NCBI GenBank assembly: GCA_037693485.1
Contig: CM075354.1
Span: 94,547,001-94,611,000 of the forward strand
Length of the DNA: 64,000 bases
From: Kitagawia praeruptora
Lineage: Eukaryota > Streptophyta > Magnoliopsida > Apiales > Apiaceae
Reading direction: 5' to 3'
The notes beneath the pieces are model-generated. The model saw only the letters and a list, made by a program, of their open reading frames with translations, was not told the DNA's origin and ran no database searches. The position numbers and the translations under genes were made by a program. Position 1 is the stretch's first letter. The number at the start of each line of letters is the position of its first letter. Below, one piece after another: positions 35,084 to 45,539 of this stretch.

Positions 35084-35640
35084 GCTAACCTGTCTCCTGG
35101 TCACATGGTAAGTAGTATTTATTACTTTACTAGTTAGGTTTATGTTTTGTTGTTGATGCATTTTATGCTATATTTATTAATTTTTCTACTTTTTTTTCCA
35201 TTATTAATATTAGTCATAATAAATTTCACATGTATAAATTATTTTATATACAATAGCCCCCTGGATTCACATCAATATCAATTAATAAAAATAATTATTT
35301 TTGTTACATCATTTTTTAACTATTTTATAAAAACATTAAAATAAAATCTTTTATGTTTGATAAAAATAGTTAAATAAATTTTTACAAATACTTTCTATTT
35401 TTATTTCAAAACAACATTTTTATTTTGCATGATTTGTGTTTTTAAAAAATTTAAAGTATACTTAGTTGGGTGAAATAAACAAGAATAAAAAAGTAACAAA
35501 GAAAATAGTTGAAAGGTAGTGAAAAAGATAAAAATAATTAAACATGAAAAATAATAAATATTTTATTTACATATCAGCAGTAAACAAGAAACGAGACATA
35601 ATAAATATATATTAACCTGTGCCCCGGGGCATAGGTTAGC
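35084..35640. mobile_element. Candidate MITE with GCTAACCT ends and terminal palindrome
   Basis: The left end GCTAACCTGTCTCCTGG and the reverse complement of the right end (GCTAACCTATGCCCCGG) are inverted repeats about 557 bp apart, around an AT-rich core without coding capacity. The right end is itself a near-perfect 26-bp palindrome. No convincing target duplication was found, so the superfamily is open. Confidence 0.45.
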
Positions 35641-35760
35641 CATTTGTATATATCTCTGAAACGGAAAAAAGAAAACTAAATACGTAATTCCAAAGAGAAT
35701 ATTTAAAATTCACTCCGTTGATATTGAAATTGATTCAAAATATTCATTTTTTACTTAATA

Positions 35761-36839
35761 CTAGCTTAAAACCCATGCACGGATTTTTTTGATATGTAAC
35801 AAATTTTATTCTATGTTACAATTATATTTTTATATAATCATTATTTACATTATTTTATTTTTATTTTAATAATTTAATATAAATTTAATTAATGATATTC
35901 ATGGTTTAAAAATATATTATAAAATTTTAAAATAAATATGTCGTTGATAGAATTCGAACCTTGAATATAATATATTTAATCATTAGATCTAATGATTTTG
36001 ATTTTTTACTAAAAATCTAATGGCCATTATTCGTAGTATACTGATTTTTATTATATTTTGTTACTGATTAGAAGATATGATGTGATATTTTTGGATATAT
36101 ATTAATTATTGCTAGATATGATATGATTGGAAGATATGATTGATGTTTTTAGGTGTTTATAAAAGGTAATATCTTCAACTTTTGTAAATGTGAAAAAGAC
36201 AATCGACATTAATTATATTATGTTATTATTTATTTTAGATGTTTTAATATTATAGATATTGTATATATTTTTCTTTATAATAAAGGTTAAATTATAAGTA
36301 AATTCACGAAATAATAAAAAACATATACCAAAAAATAGGTACCAAAATTTTTAATTTTCGGTTATTATATAATTAATTAATTTTAATTTAATATAATTTA
36401 ATATACTAATGTTTACGGATTATACTAATGTTTTCTTATTATAAACAACGTACATATACTTATTTTAATATATTTTATTAATAATTGAAAAATATGATGT
36501 GATATTTTCGGGTATATATTAATGATTGTAAAATTAGTTTTAAATTAAAAGGTAACGTGTTTTATTCGAAAGGAAAATATTAATGATTTGAAGATATGAT
36601 ACAATTGATGTTTTTAGGTGTTTATAAAAGGTAATATCTTCAATTAAAAGTAAATGTAAAAAAAGGTAATCGACTACTTACCATTAATTATATTATGTTA
36701 TTATTTATTTTAGAAGTTTTAATAGTATAGCTTCGTATATATTTTTCTTTATAATGAAGGATAAATAAGTAAATTCACTACGTACCAAAAAACCGGTACC
36801 AAAACTTTTAATGTTTCGACTTTTATATAATAGTATATA
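35761..36839 (-). mobile_element. Non-autonomous Helitron, minus strand, 1079 bp
   Basis: It has the same family and orientation as 31575-33109. The 3' end CTAG is at 35764-35761 with TTTTAAG and a partly decayed hairpin (CGTGCATGGG). The 5' end near 36839 reads as a mutated TATACTATTATATAAA start. The flanks are A (35760) and T (36840). The GTGTTTATAAAAGGTAATAT module is present twice (near 36150 and 36615). Confidence 0.75.
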
Positions 36840-36914
36840 TCATATGTATCAACAAACAATATTAAAAAATTTATAACCAAATGTTCAATTAAAATAGGAC
36901 TTTTAAATTAAAAA

Positions 36915-37220
36915 ATTCAATTTTAATTAACATTAGGAGTTCAATAATTAACTTTTGGGGTTCAACGTTTTCATTTTGGGTTTTAGAAATATTCAGAACG
37001 ACGAATAAACCGTATGCGAACTTAGGGCTTAGGGTTTAGGATTTTAAACAACCCTAGCTTAGGCCCCCGAAATCAGGGCGCCGGATTCAATTTTTAATCA
37101 AATTTTTTAAATTTTATTTGCATTCTCTTGGAATTTCAACAACTAACCTTTGGGGTTCCACAATTCCATTTTGAGTTTAGAAATATTCAGAACGACGAAT
37201 AAATCGTATACAAACTTAGT
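36915..37220. repeat. Diverged direct repeat, ~170-195 bp period
   Basis: TTGGGGTTC and TAGAAATATTCAGAACGACG with AATAAA-CGTAT occur at about 36950-37026 and 37150-37220. Between them is a short degenerate TTAGGG-like run (37023-37045). No gene. Confidence 0.6.
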
Positions 37221-37666
37221 AAAAAAAAATATAATTTGAATTGATCATTTGATTATAAATTTTTTAATATTATTTACAAATACAAAAAAAAACAAGAAGA
37301 AGGAAAAAAGAGGAAAAACATCACAAACGCCACTTCAATTGGGGTTAGAACTACTTGACCCCCCACCCCTTTTTCTCCAACAACGCCACACGATGTCTCT
37401 TTTAAAAAAAAAGAAAACACTAACCGATAATTTGTTTTAGAGTGATATTCAGGATAATCCTTTCACATTGGGATATTTGGGACCATTTACTTTGAAATTG
37501 TGATAGATTTGACCAAATAAATACAGGAATCACTTAGATCAGCGTGCTAAAACATCTGTCTATCAGTATGGAAAGACAAAGATTATCATCTTAATCTCTC
37601 AAATTATAATTACACGATCCCCGTTCATAACTCAAAATTGTACATCATACTCGACAATATTATTAA
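37221..37666. other. Possible LTR end of an older gypsy element, no gene
   Basis: No coding signal of its own. It immediately precedes the primer-site-like TTGGCGCTAGAAGG at 37667, so it may be the 3' part of the outer element's LTR, but no matching second LTR lies in the window. Confidence 0.35.
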
Positions 37667-37813
37667 TTGGCGCTAGAAGGAGGGCAGTCATCATATTGGG
37701 AGAAAGATGACTAACTCGAACAAGAAGATGAACAGCGGGCACAACAACGGGGAGACCCCGGGATCATATAGGATACCCAAAGGCGATCCCCCCATGAGCA
37801 TGGACAAGGATGG
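37667..37813 (+). pseudogene. Older gypsy-type element: leader and gag start, interrupted
   Basis: TGGCGCTAGAAGGAGGG at 37668 sits where a primer-binding site would be. A frame from ATG 37707 is open up to the insertion point at 37813. The same frame resumes in register at 50199, on the far side of the doublet element, once the duplicated GATGG is counted only once. The residues are polar and basic, as in many gag N-termini, but no family signature is visible in this part. Confidence 0.5.
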
Positions 37814-39120
37814 TGATAAGTGGATTTTATATCTACTTGGAGCATTCTAAATCGGCTTAAATTGATTGTTTTGGACTCAAGTTTGTGTAGTTTTGATGTG
37901 TTTTGCTTAGTTGTGCAGATTTACGAGAATGTTGATTAAGGTGGATGCTTCTATTATTTTTGGAGAATTAATTGATTAAAATTCGGATTTCTGAGAAGGG
38001 TTGTGCAGTCTACACTGTTTTGGCCATATCTTGAGTTCTAGAAGTCCGTTTGAGGCCCATAAGCAGTCCACGCGAAGATAACGAGATTCTCTATCATTCT
38101 AAAGTGGCCCAGACGTCCAATCACAACTGGAAAGGTTCGGAAAAACAGAGGAAAAGAAGATACGAATTTTCCTTGATAAAACATATTCAATTTAGGAAAC
38201 GTATTTTTGCAGAAATTCTATTATAATTCTGTTTTGGTATTTTCTTGCTGGGCAAGACTTTTAGAGCCTATATAAACACATCTAGATATAGTTTTTAGAG
38301 ATCGAAAAATTATTGTACATAACTTGTATATTATAGTATAGAGAGATTGGAGATAGCTATTCACTTTTCTTTGGAGATTGAAGGTTTTTCTCTATTCTTT
38401 ATAATATTATGTGTTCATATTATATCTCTTGCTTTATTAGTTTAATTATGTATGAGTAGATAATTAATCTAGGGTTAAGTAGAACCCTAGTTATGATTGA
38501 TGTGTGAATTTCCCAATTCCCCCAATTTGATTGTTTAATTGCTCTTGCTTATTGAGTTGTATTAATTAACAATTACAAATCAGACGTAATTATGTGTATT
38601 GTTTGAACCAATATCTAATTATCAGCGAGAGTTGGATTTAGATGGTTGTGATTTATCCAATGAGGACATGAACTTCTCCATGAGAATAGGTAGAACGGAT
38701 TGTTAGGAAGTTAGGATGCTGTGATTAATGTCTCTAAATTGCATGATACCATGAGAATAGGCTTGATTGTATTTTAGAGAAGCCATTAATACTCGAGAGA
38801 GGTTATTGGTAATTTATAGGGTGCATCTTTCCTTTTGAGTATTATACGATTGATTGGGGAGGGAATTCACGATTGCATTAATTCATGTTAGTGGGGACAC
38901 TTAATTCTGGATGTTTTAGTTAATTGATTAATTGCATTAGTATAAAATTAGTATGATAATCTTTGATATTTTATTGTGTTACTTGCTTGGCTGAATTGAA
39001 TCGAGAACAACTGGTGATTGACACGTTTGTCTCTGTGGGATCGACTCTGACTTACCCTACTACATAGTTAGAAGGATTTGTTAGATATTATTATTTGATA
39101 GGCACGCGACAGCCTTGTCA
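37814..39120 (+). repeat. LTR 1 of the doublet
   Basis: The LTR has TG...CA ends, and TATATAAA at 38269-38276 is the likely promoter TATA box. It carries about six private substitutions relative to LTRs 2 and 3 (for example AAGCAGT near 38060 where the others have AAGTAGT). Confidence 0.93.
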
Positions 39121-39126
39121 AATTTT

Positions 39127-39144
39127 TGGCGCCGTTGCCGGGGA
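39127..39144 (+). promoter_or_regulatory. Primer-binding site 1 (tRNA-Asp type)
   Basis: TGGCGCCGTTGCCGGGGA lies 6 nt after LTR 1. It is complementary to the 3' end of plant tRNA-Asp and is the usual primer site of Athila-type elements. Confidence 0.9.
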
Positions 39145-39328
39145 AAAAGCAGTGTTAGATTAGTTAATTTTTGAGTTAGTTTGGCCAAGTTGTTTAGTTG
39201 TGTTGCTTCGGCTATTATTTTTGTTCTGTTTGATCTTTGCTTGTGGTTTTTCTTGTTTCTTGTAAAATTGATTTTCAGATTCCTATAACAAGAAATTAAG
39301 CGAGTGAAGAGAGGAGTAAGAAGAAAGC

Positions 39329-39973
39329 ATGGAGGCATTGATTGAGACTATGCAGGCATTATCTGAAAAGATCGATGAAGTAGAGTCAAGAAATTCTTAT
39401 TTGGTTGCTACATGTGATGTTTGCGGTATACAGGGACACACTCAAAATTTTTGCCAATATAACACCCCTTATTACCCAAGCCAAGCACAATATTGGGATA
39501 ATAATTTTCATTACAATGCCCATTACAACTCTGACCAAGGACCACAGTATAATCCTTATTGTGAGACATACACTTCTAGTTGGGAAAATTATTCTGATTT
39601 TTCCTACCAAAACAATCCACCTCAACCAGAAAAGTCTAGCTTGGAAACTGCCTTGGAAACTTATTTCTCTCCATGTGCCAAGATGAATGAGTCTTTAGCC
39701 ACTTGTGTGTCGCAGAGAGATGCTCAACATCAACAGTTTAATGCTCAGTTTGAAGAGATGCAAGTTAGTCCATGCCAAGCTCAACCACCTCAAATCAACT
39801 ACTCTCAGCCACCACAGAAATCCAACTTGGAAAATCTTTTGGAAGGAGTTGTTGTTGCACAGCTGAGCAAGAATGAAGAGCTTGAGACAAGTCTTAATGA
39901 GTTGAAAGTTCAAGGTAAGTTAATTGAAAACTCAATTGCTCAACTAGCTCAAGAGGTAACTGAATTCGTTTGA
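39329..39973 (+). CDS. Athila gag-derived mini-ORF with CCHC knuckle, copy 1, 214 aa
   Basis: The ATG at 39329 opens a frame that looks like the C-terminal part of an Athila gag. A short helix (MEALIETMQALSEKIDEVES) is followed by a CX2CX4HX4C zinc knuckle at residues 30-43 (CDVCGIQGHTQNFC). A Tyr/Asn/Gln-rich stretch follows whose NPYCETYTSSWENYSDFSY matches the NPYS-TYNPGWRNHPNFSW block typical of Athila gag. The C-terminal half is predicted helical. The N-terminal capsid part of gag is absent, so it may bind the element RNA but probably cannot form particles alone. The stop falls where the autonomous relatives read on towards protease. The copy at 44867 encodes the same protein. Confidence 0.8.
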   Translation: MEALIETMQALSEKIDEVESRNSYLVATCDVCGIQGHTQNFCQYNTPYYPSQAQYWDNNFHYNAHYNSDQGPQYNPYCETYTSSWENYSDFSYQNNPPQPEKSSLETALETYFSPCAKMNESLATCVSQRDAQHQQFNAQFEEMQVSPCQAQPPQINYSQPPQKSNLENLLEGVVVAQLSKNEELETSLNELKVQGKLIENSIAQLAQEVTEFV

Positions 39974-40001
39974 GAGGCGCTCTCAATTGGAGAAAATACC
40001 A

Positions 40002-40583
40002 ATGAGTCAATTTGATGATGCAACTTTGTGGAGTGGTAAGGAGTTCAAAGAGTCACCAAACGAGGTTAGTAATAGTGAGCTAATTTTTGATGATTATGAT
40101 GATTTTGATGATGATTTTGAAAGTCTCACTCTTATTGACCCATATGCTTCTCAAGAAATTAACTCGTGTGAAAACTCTTTTGATAATAATGATGTTGATT
40201 TCTTAGATGACTCTATTTGCATGCTATTTGACGAGGGTGATAATATGGTTGTGGCAGATGTTAATTTGAATAAGGATATTGTGAATCCAATTGTGGTAGA
40301 TGAGATAGAACCGAATTTGAATATGCTTGACTTGAACAATGCTAAGATTGAGAATGTGTATATGCCTTATGTAGACCCGATTTGGGAGGAATTTGTGAAA
40401 AGAAGCTATAAGTATTTTGATGTTGATTTTGCTAAATATTTTCACATCCCGAAATTTCTTGAGCAATTCATGAGCCTCACATGTCAATTTATATATCTTT
40501 TTGGTTATCGAATTGGTGCTCACATCATTAGATTAATTCAAATTAGGAGATATGTACATCTATATGCTTTTTCGCCAGGATAA
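40002..40583 (+). CDS. Acidic unknown protein of the element, copy 1, 193 aa
   Basis: The ATG at 40002 lies 28 bp after the gag ORF in another frame. The N-terminal half is very acidic, with a run of Asp/Phe/Tyr at about residues 31-45 (FDDYDDFDDDFESL) and further DxD clusters. The C-terminal third is hydrophobic/aromatic (FIYLFGYRIGAHII) and may be a membrane or buried helix. No protease DSG, reverse transcriptase or integrase motif is present. It is open in both copies with a single amino-acid difference (Gln or His before FMSL). I do not recognise the family; it may be rearranged pol-region sequence or a novel accessory ORF. Confidence 0.55.
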   Translation: MSQFDDATLWSGKEFKESPNEVSNSELIFDDYDDFDDDFESLTLIDPYASQEINSCENSFDNNDVDFLDDSICMLFDEGDNMVVADVNLNKDIVNPIVVDEIEPNLNMLDLNNAKIENVYMPYVDPIWEEFVKRSYKYFDVDFAKYFHIPKFLEQFMSLTCQFIYLFGYRIGAHIIRLIQIRRYVHLYAFSPG

Positions 40584-40595
40584 TTGTCAACAGGA

Positions 40596-40642
40596 GTCGG
40601 GCTAACGACATTAAACAAATGCGCTTCGTGGGAGGCAACCCA
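40596..40642 (+). promoter_or_regulatory. Conserved Athila-type block (GTCGGGCTAACGAC ... GGGAGGCAACCCA)
   Basis: A motif of the form AAACAA-GCGCTTC-TGGGAGGCAACCCA follows the coding region of many Athila-group elements (from memory of the family). Here it starts 12 bp after the second ORF. It contains two tiny inverted repeats, GTCG/CGAC and TGGG/CCCA. The function is unknown; an RNA element or a splice or translation signal are possibilities. Confidence 0.55.
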
Positions 40643-40719
40643 TGCATTAGTGTAGTGAAAAATAAAAATAAAAAAATTGAGTGTTGTATGAGAAAAAAAA
40701 AATGAACAGTTCGAGCAAT

Positions 40720-40768
40720 TTGCGCCTCAGTAACGCAAGTTGCGCCTGCGTTACTGCATCAGGCGCAA
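40720..40768 (+). repeat. Strong 18-bp bulged hairpin, copy 1
   Basis: TTGCGCCT plus CAGTAACGCA pairs with TGCGTTACTG and, after a 4-nt bulge CATC, AGGCGCAA around a 9-nt loop. A related GTAACGC/GCGTTAC pair follows at about 40780-40805. It is far more GC-rich than the rest of the element. Confidence 0.75.
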
Positions 40769-40809
40769 TTTGCCCTTCAGTAACGCAGGTTGCGCTGGCG
40801 TTACAGCCG

Positions 40810-43336
40810 TTTATACCCCCTAACACGCAGGTTCAACCTGTGTGTCTGATGTTTCCGCGCCCAGCGCCTCTGAAACGCAGCAGCAGGCTGCGTTATACCC
40901 CCTTCTGCCCAGTTTTTTCTCCGAAATTCATTGTTTTTAACCATAAAAATTCCCCTAAATTCAATCCTAACTCAAATTTCTTCAATTCTAAATCCCTATA
41001 TATATCCTACATCAAATCCTAACCTCTCCAAATCTCTCCTACACTCTAAATTTTTAAATCTCAACTATCCATCATATTATATATATACACACCTAGCCAT
41101 ACAAATCCAATTCCTCTTCCATTTTCTCTAAAAATTCAATTCTAAAGAGGAATTAATTGCAAGTTCACCTCTCCAATTTGTAGTGGGGTTATTTCTTTTC
41201 TCAATTTTTATTTTGATTACGAATTTGTGTTCTTGTAAATTGGGATTTGTATTATTCTTGATATATTGGGGTATTTTTGGTGTGTTATTGCTTGGTAATT
41301 TTTGGTGGAGCTTCTTGTGAGTTGGGTATTGATTCTTTTGGCTCGTAAGCATGGGAGAGATAGTGCTAATGTTGGGAAATTTTCGTTTTCGACGGCGGAG
41401 GTTAAATTTAATCGGTTGTTTTGAGGCCAATTGCTAAGGAAAGGGGATTTTTGCGAGAAAAAAAAATTATTGGGTATGTTTCGGTATTCAGGTATGTTTT
41501 CTACTATCCCTTGTATTTACTTCCATTTAATGAGGACATTGAATATTTTAAGTTTGGGGGTGGTTTGAGGGATTAGTAGTTGTTATTGTATTATTTGTTC
41601 ATGTAGGATTTCATGCTTTGCATATTAGTAGTAGTAAATTATGCATTTATGTTCGTGTTATCTACGTTTGTTTCATATATGACATTCTGTTTTTATGTTT
41701 GTATACCATGTGAGTTCATAATAGTTGCATTTGCACCCATGCTTGATAGGAATTTTGTGTTGTTGACACTTTTGATTGAGAAGTGATATGTTTTGTTCTT
41801 ATGCACACACATACACTAGTAAGTTGAAGCTAGTAGACTTATTGAATGTTGTAAGTAATTAGAAGGACATGAATATGTGCAAGATGATTTAGTTCGCATG
41901 CTTTGAATACAAGTCGGTGCGTTAGAGAGATTTTTTTCTTGGGATTGAGTATGTTTTTTCCACCAAGTGAGATTTTGAGCCATATTGCATATTTTTTATT
42001 CGTTTGCTTGAGTGTCCACGGATTGTTTGCATTGCTAGCAGTTGTTTGAGGTCTTTCTTGAAACGCATGACATTATTTGACGATTAAAATGATAAAGGCA
42101 TTTAGGAATAACCACATATTTTCCCATATTACCACACCATATTTACATGATCAATTAGTAACCCGTTGAGCTTAATCCTATTTTTCGGTGACATACCACA
42201 TTACTTGCCTAGACCTTTTTCTTGTATTAGCCTTACATTAATTTGAACCCACATTGTCAAAGGCTAGTAAAGTGCTTAAGGGAGTAATAAGGTGTGCAAG
42301 GAGGGGTTTATTCTTGGTCATAATTTTGGGGGAAATATTGAATATTGGGTTTAATTGTTACTTGATAGTCGGCATGTATAATAAAATCGTGGGATCATTG
42401 TTATTGTTCATATTATTGTTTTATTTAGCTCTCAAAAAAAAAAAAGAGAAAAAAAAAACAAAACAGAAAAAAAAAGAAAAAAGAAAAAAAAGAAAAAAAT
42501 ATTATGAGAGCATATTTGTCATATTGTGTTTATTGTGATCCTACTTTAGTCGACTAGTCGAGCATTTTTGTTGGAAAAAAAAAGATAGTAAAATCATGTG
42601 TGGGGGGAAAGTAGGGTGTTGTGAATGGTTTATTAAGGTACTTGCTAGCTTTTGACACTTCACCTCTTTTGGCTTACTTGTCATACCTTGTCCCTAGCCC
42701 CGTTACAACCCAAATAAAGACCTTTTGATTATCGTCATTGATGTATGTTGTGTTAAGAGTTAGATTGATACCAAATGTCAAGCATGCTTATGATTTTGTT
42801 GGAATTGAGTGATACACTTACCCCGGTTCTTGAGTGAATATTCTTTTGTGAGTGAATTGTGAGTGTTTGTTTGTTTTTGCGTATGAGATCCCGAGTTTTG
42901 TCTCAAAGATGTACTCTTGTAGGCTTAGCATGTTTACTAACTTATTCTTACACTTGACATGGACTTGTGAGAACTTATGCATGTTCATTGAGTAGACTAT
43001 GTGAATACTTGCACTTTCGACATCAAGACATTGCGTATTTACTTTGATTCTTAAGTTGATATGGCATGAGAGGATTCGAAGGTATGGTAGGATATTAGTA
43101 CTAGATTAGTTGCATTTTCATATTAGTTGCATTCATGCATTGCATTGCATTAGGTTAAATGGATTTTGTGGGTACATTCGCTATAGGCCCTCACGAGACC
43201 TTACTCGTCCACTAGGGCTGCCTAGGGGTTTAAAGGGCTTGTTGCATATGCCAAATGCAACCGTGATCACCTACGGAAGTGGTACTAGTTAGTTAGTTAG
43301 TTGTAATTGTTAATGCTTGAGGACAAGCATCGGTTT
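40810..43336 (+). other. 3' internal region of unit 1, no convincing gene
   Basis: Several short frames on either strand have no family features. At about 42430-42500 a purine tract of A and G differs in length between the two units and accounts for most of the 3-bp size difference. GTTTGGGGGTGG-type polypurine runs occur near 41550 as well as at the true 3' end. Confidence 0.6.
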
Positions 43337-43351
43337 AAGTTTGGGGGTGTT
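43337..43351 (+). promoter_or_regulatory. Polypurine tract 1
   Basis: AAGTTTGGGGGTGTT lies directly before LTR 2, the expected plus-strand priming site. Confidence 0.8.
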
Positions 43352-44658
43352 TGATAAGTGGATTTTATATCTACTTGGAGCATTCTAAATCGGCTTAAAT
43401 TGATTGTTTTGGACTCAAGTTTGTGTAGTTTTGATGTGTTTTGCTTAGTTGTGCAGATTTACGAGAATGTTGATTAAGGTGGATGCTTCTATTATTTTTG
43501 GAGAATTAATTGATTAAAATTCGGATTTCTGAGAAGGGTTGTGCAGTCTACACTGTTTTGGCCATATCTTGAGTTCTAGAAGTCCGTTTGAGGCCCATAA
43601 GTAGTCCACGCGAAGATAACGAGATTCTCTATCATTCTAAAGTGGCCCAGACGTCCAATCACAACTGGAAAGGTTCGGAAAAACAGAGGAAAAGAAGATA
43701 CGAATTTTCCTTAATAAAACATATTCAATTTAGGAAACGTATTTTTGCAGAAATTCTATTATAATTCTGTTTTGGTATTTTCTTGCTGGGCAAGACTTTT
43801 AGAGCCTATATAAACACATCTAGATATAGTTTTTAGAGATCGAAAAATTATTGTACATAACTTGTATATTCTAGTATAGAGAGATTGGAGATAGCTATTC
43901 ACTTTTTTTTGGAGATTGAAGGTTTTTCTCTATTCTTTATAATATTATGTGTTCATATTATATCTCTTGCTTTATTAGTTTAATTATGTATGAGTAGATA
44001 ATTAATCTAGGGTTAAGTAGAACCCTAGTTATGATTGATGTGTGAATTTCCCAATTCCCCCAATTTGATTGTTTAATTGCTCTTGCTTATTGAGTTGTAT
44101 TAATTAACAATTACAAATCAGACGTGATTATGTGTATTGTTTGAACCAATATCTAATTATCAGCGAGAGTTGGATTTAGATGGTTGTGATTTATCCAATG
44201 AGGACATGAACTTCTCCATGAGAATAGGTAGAACGGATTGTTAGGAAGTTAGGATGCTGTGATTAATGTCTCTAAATTGCATGATACCATGAGAATAGGC
44301 TTGATTGTATTTTAGAGAAGCCATTAATACTCGAGAGAGGTTATTGGTAATTTATAGGGTGCATCTTTCCTTTTGAGTATTATACGATTGATTGGGGAGG
44401 GAATTCACGATTGCATTAATTCATGCTAGTGGGGACACTTAATTCTGGATGTTTTAGTTAATTGATTAATTGCATTAGTATAAAATTAGTATAATAATCT
44501 TTGATATTTTATTGTGTTACTTGCTTGGCTGAATTGAATCGAGAACAACTGGTGATTGACACGTTTGTCTCTGTGGGATCGACTCTGACTTACCCTACTA
44601 CATAGTTAGAAGGATTTGTTAGATATTATTATTTGATAAGCACGCGACAGCCTTGTCA
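43352..44658 (+). repeat. LTR 2 of the doublet (shared by both units)
   Basis: This 1307-bp copy serves as 3' LTR of unit 1 and 5' LTR of unit 2. It shares most of the sites at which LTR 1 differs with LTR 3, and has its own TTTTTTTT near 43905 where the others read TTTTCTTT. Confidence 0.93.
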
Positions 44659-44664
44659 AATTTT

Positions 44665-44682
44665 TGGCACCGTTGCCGGGGA
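44665..44682 (+). promoter_or_regulatory. Primer-binding site 2, one mismatch
   Basis: TGGCACCGTTGCCGGGGA differs from copy 1 by a G-to-A change in a CpG (44669). It still pairs with tRNA-Asp at 17 of 18 positions. Confidence 0.85.
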
Positions 44683-44866
44683 AAAAGCAGTGTTAGATTA
44701 GTTAATTTTTGAGTTAGTTTGGCCAAGTTGTTTAGTTGTGTTGCTTCGGCTATTATTTTTGTTCTGTTTGATCTTTGCTTGTGGTTTTTCTTGTTTCTTG
44801 TAAAATTGATTTTCAGATTCCTATAACAAGAAATTAAGCGAGTGAAGATAGGAGTAAGAAGAAAGC

Positions 44867-45511
44867 ATGGAGGCATTGATTGAGACTATGCAGGCATTAT
44901 CTGAAAAGATCGATGAAGTAGAGTCAAGAAATTCTTATTTGGTTGCTACATGTGATGTTTGCGGTATACAGGGACACACTCAAAATTTTTGCCAATATAA
45001 CACCCCTTATTACCCAAGCCAAGCACAATATTGGGATAATAATTTTCATTACAATGCCCATTACAACTCTGACCAAGGACCACAGTATAATCCTTATTGT
45101 GAGACATACACTTCTAGTTGGGAAAATTATTCTGATTTTTCCTACCAAAACAATCCACCTCAACCAGAAAAGTCTAGCTTGGAAACTGCCTTGGAAACTT
45201 ATTTCTCTCCATGTGCCAAGATGAATGAGTCTTTAGCCACTTGTGTGTCGCAGAGAGATGCTCAACATCAACAGTTTAATGCTCAGTTTGAAGAGATGCA
45301 AGTTAGTCCATGCCAAGCTCAACCACCTCAAATCAACTACTCTCAGCCACCACAGAAATCCAACTTGGAAAATCTTTTGGAAGGAGTTGTTGTTGCACAG
45401 CTGAGCAAGAATGAAGAGCTTGAGACAAGTCTTAATGAGTTGAAAGTTCAAGGTAAGTTGATTGAAAACTCAATTGCTCAACTAGCTCAAGAGGTAACTG
45501 AATTCGTTTGA
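44867..45511 (+). CDS. Athila gag-derived mini-ORF, copy 2, 214 aa
   Basis: This is the second copy of the ORF at 39329, with the same zinc knuckle and identical translation. Nucleotide differences (for example AAGTTG against AAGTTA near the 3' end) are silent. Confidence 0.8.
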   Translation: MEALIETMQALSEKIDEVESRNSYLVATCDVCGIQGHTQNFCQYNTPYYPSQAQYWDNNFHYNAHYNSDQGPQYNPYCETYTSSWENYSDFSYQNNPPQPEKSSLETALETYFSPCAKMNESLATCVSQRDAQHQQFNAQFEEMQVSPCQAQPPQINYSQPPQKSNLENLLEGVVVAQLSKNEELETSLNELKVQGKLIENSIAQLAQEVTEFV

Positions 45512-45539
45512 GAGGCGCTCTCAATTGGAGAAAATACAA

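Noticed and set aside
37021..37045. Telomere-like TTAGGG/TTTAGGG words
   Set aside because: Only a few degenerate units; not an interstitial telomere array.
40681..41430. Frames of 113, 66 and 100 codons in the retroelement 3' region (also at 46219-46968)
   Set aside because: Low-complexity or antisense translations without motif; preserved only because the two units are near-identical.
42254..42538. Lys-rich frame with a hydrophobic segment (also at 47792-48091)
   Set aside because: It lacks an ATG start at its listed position and runs through an A/G tract whose length differs between copies, shifting the frame.
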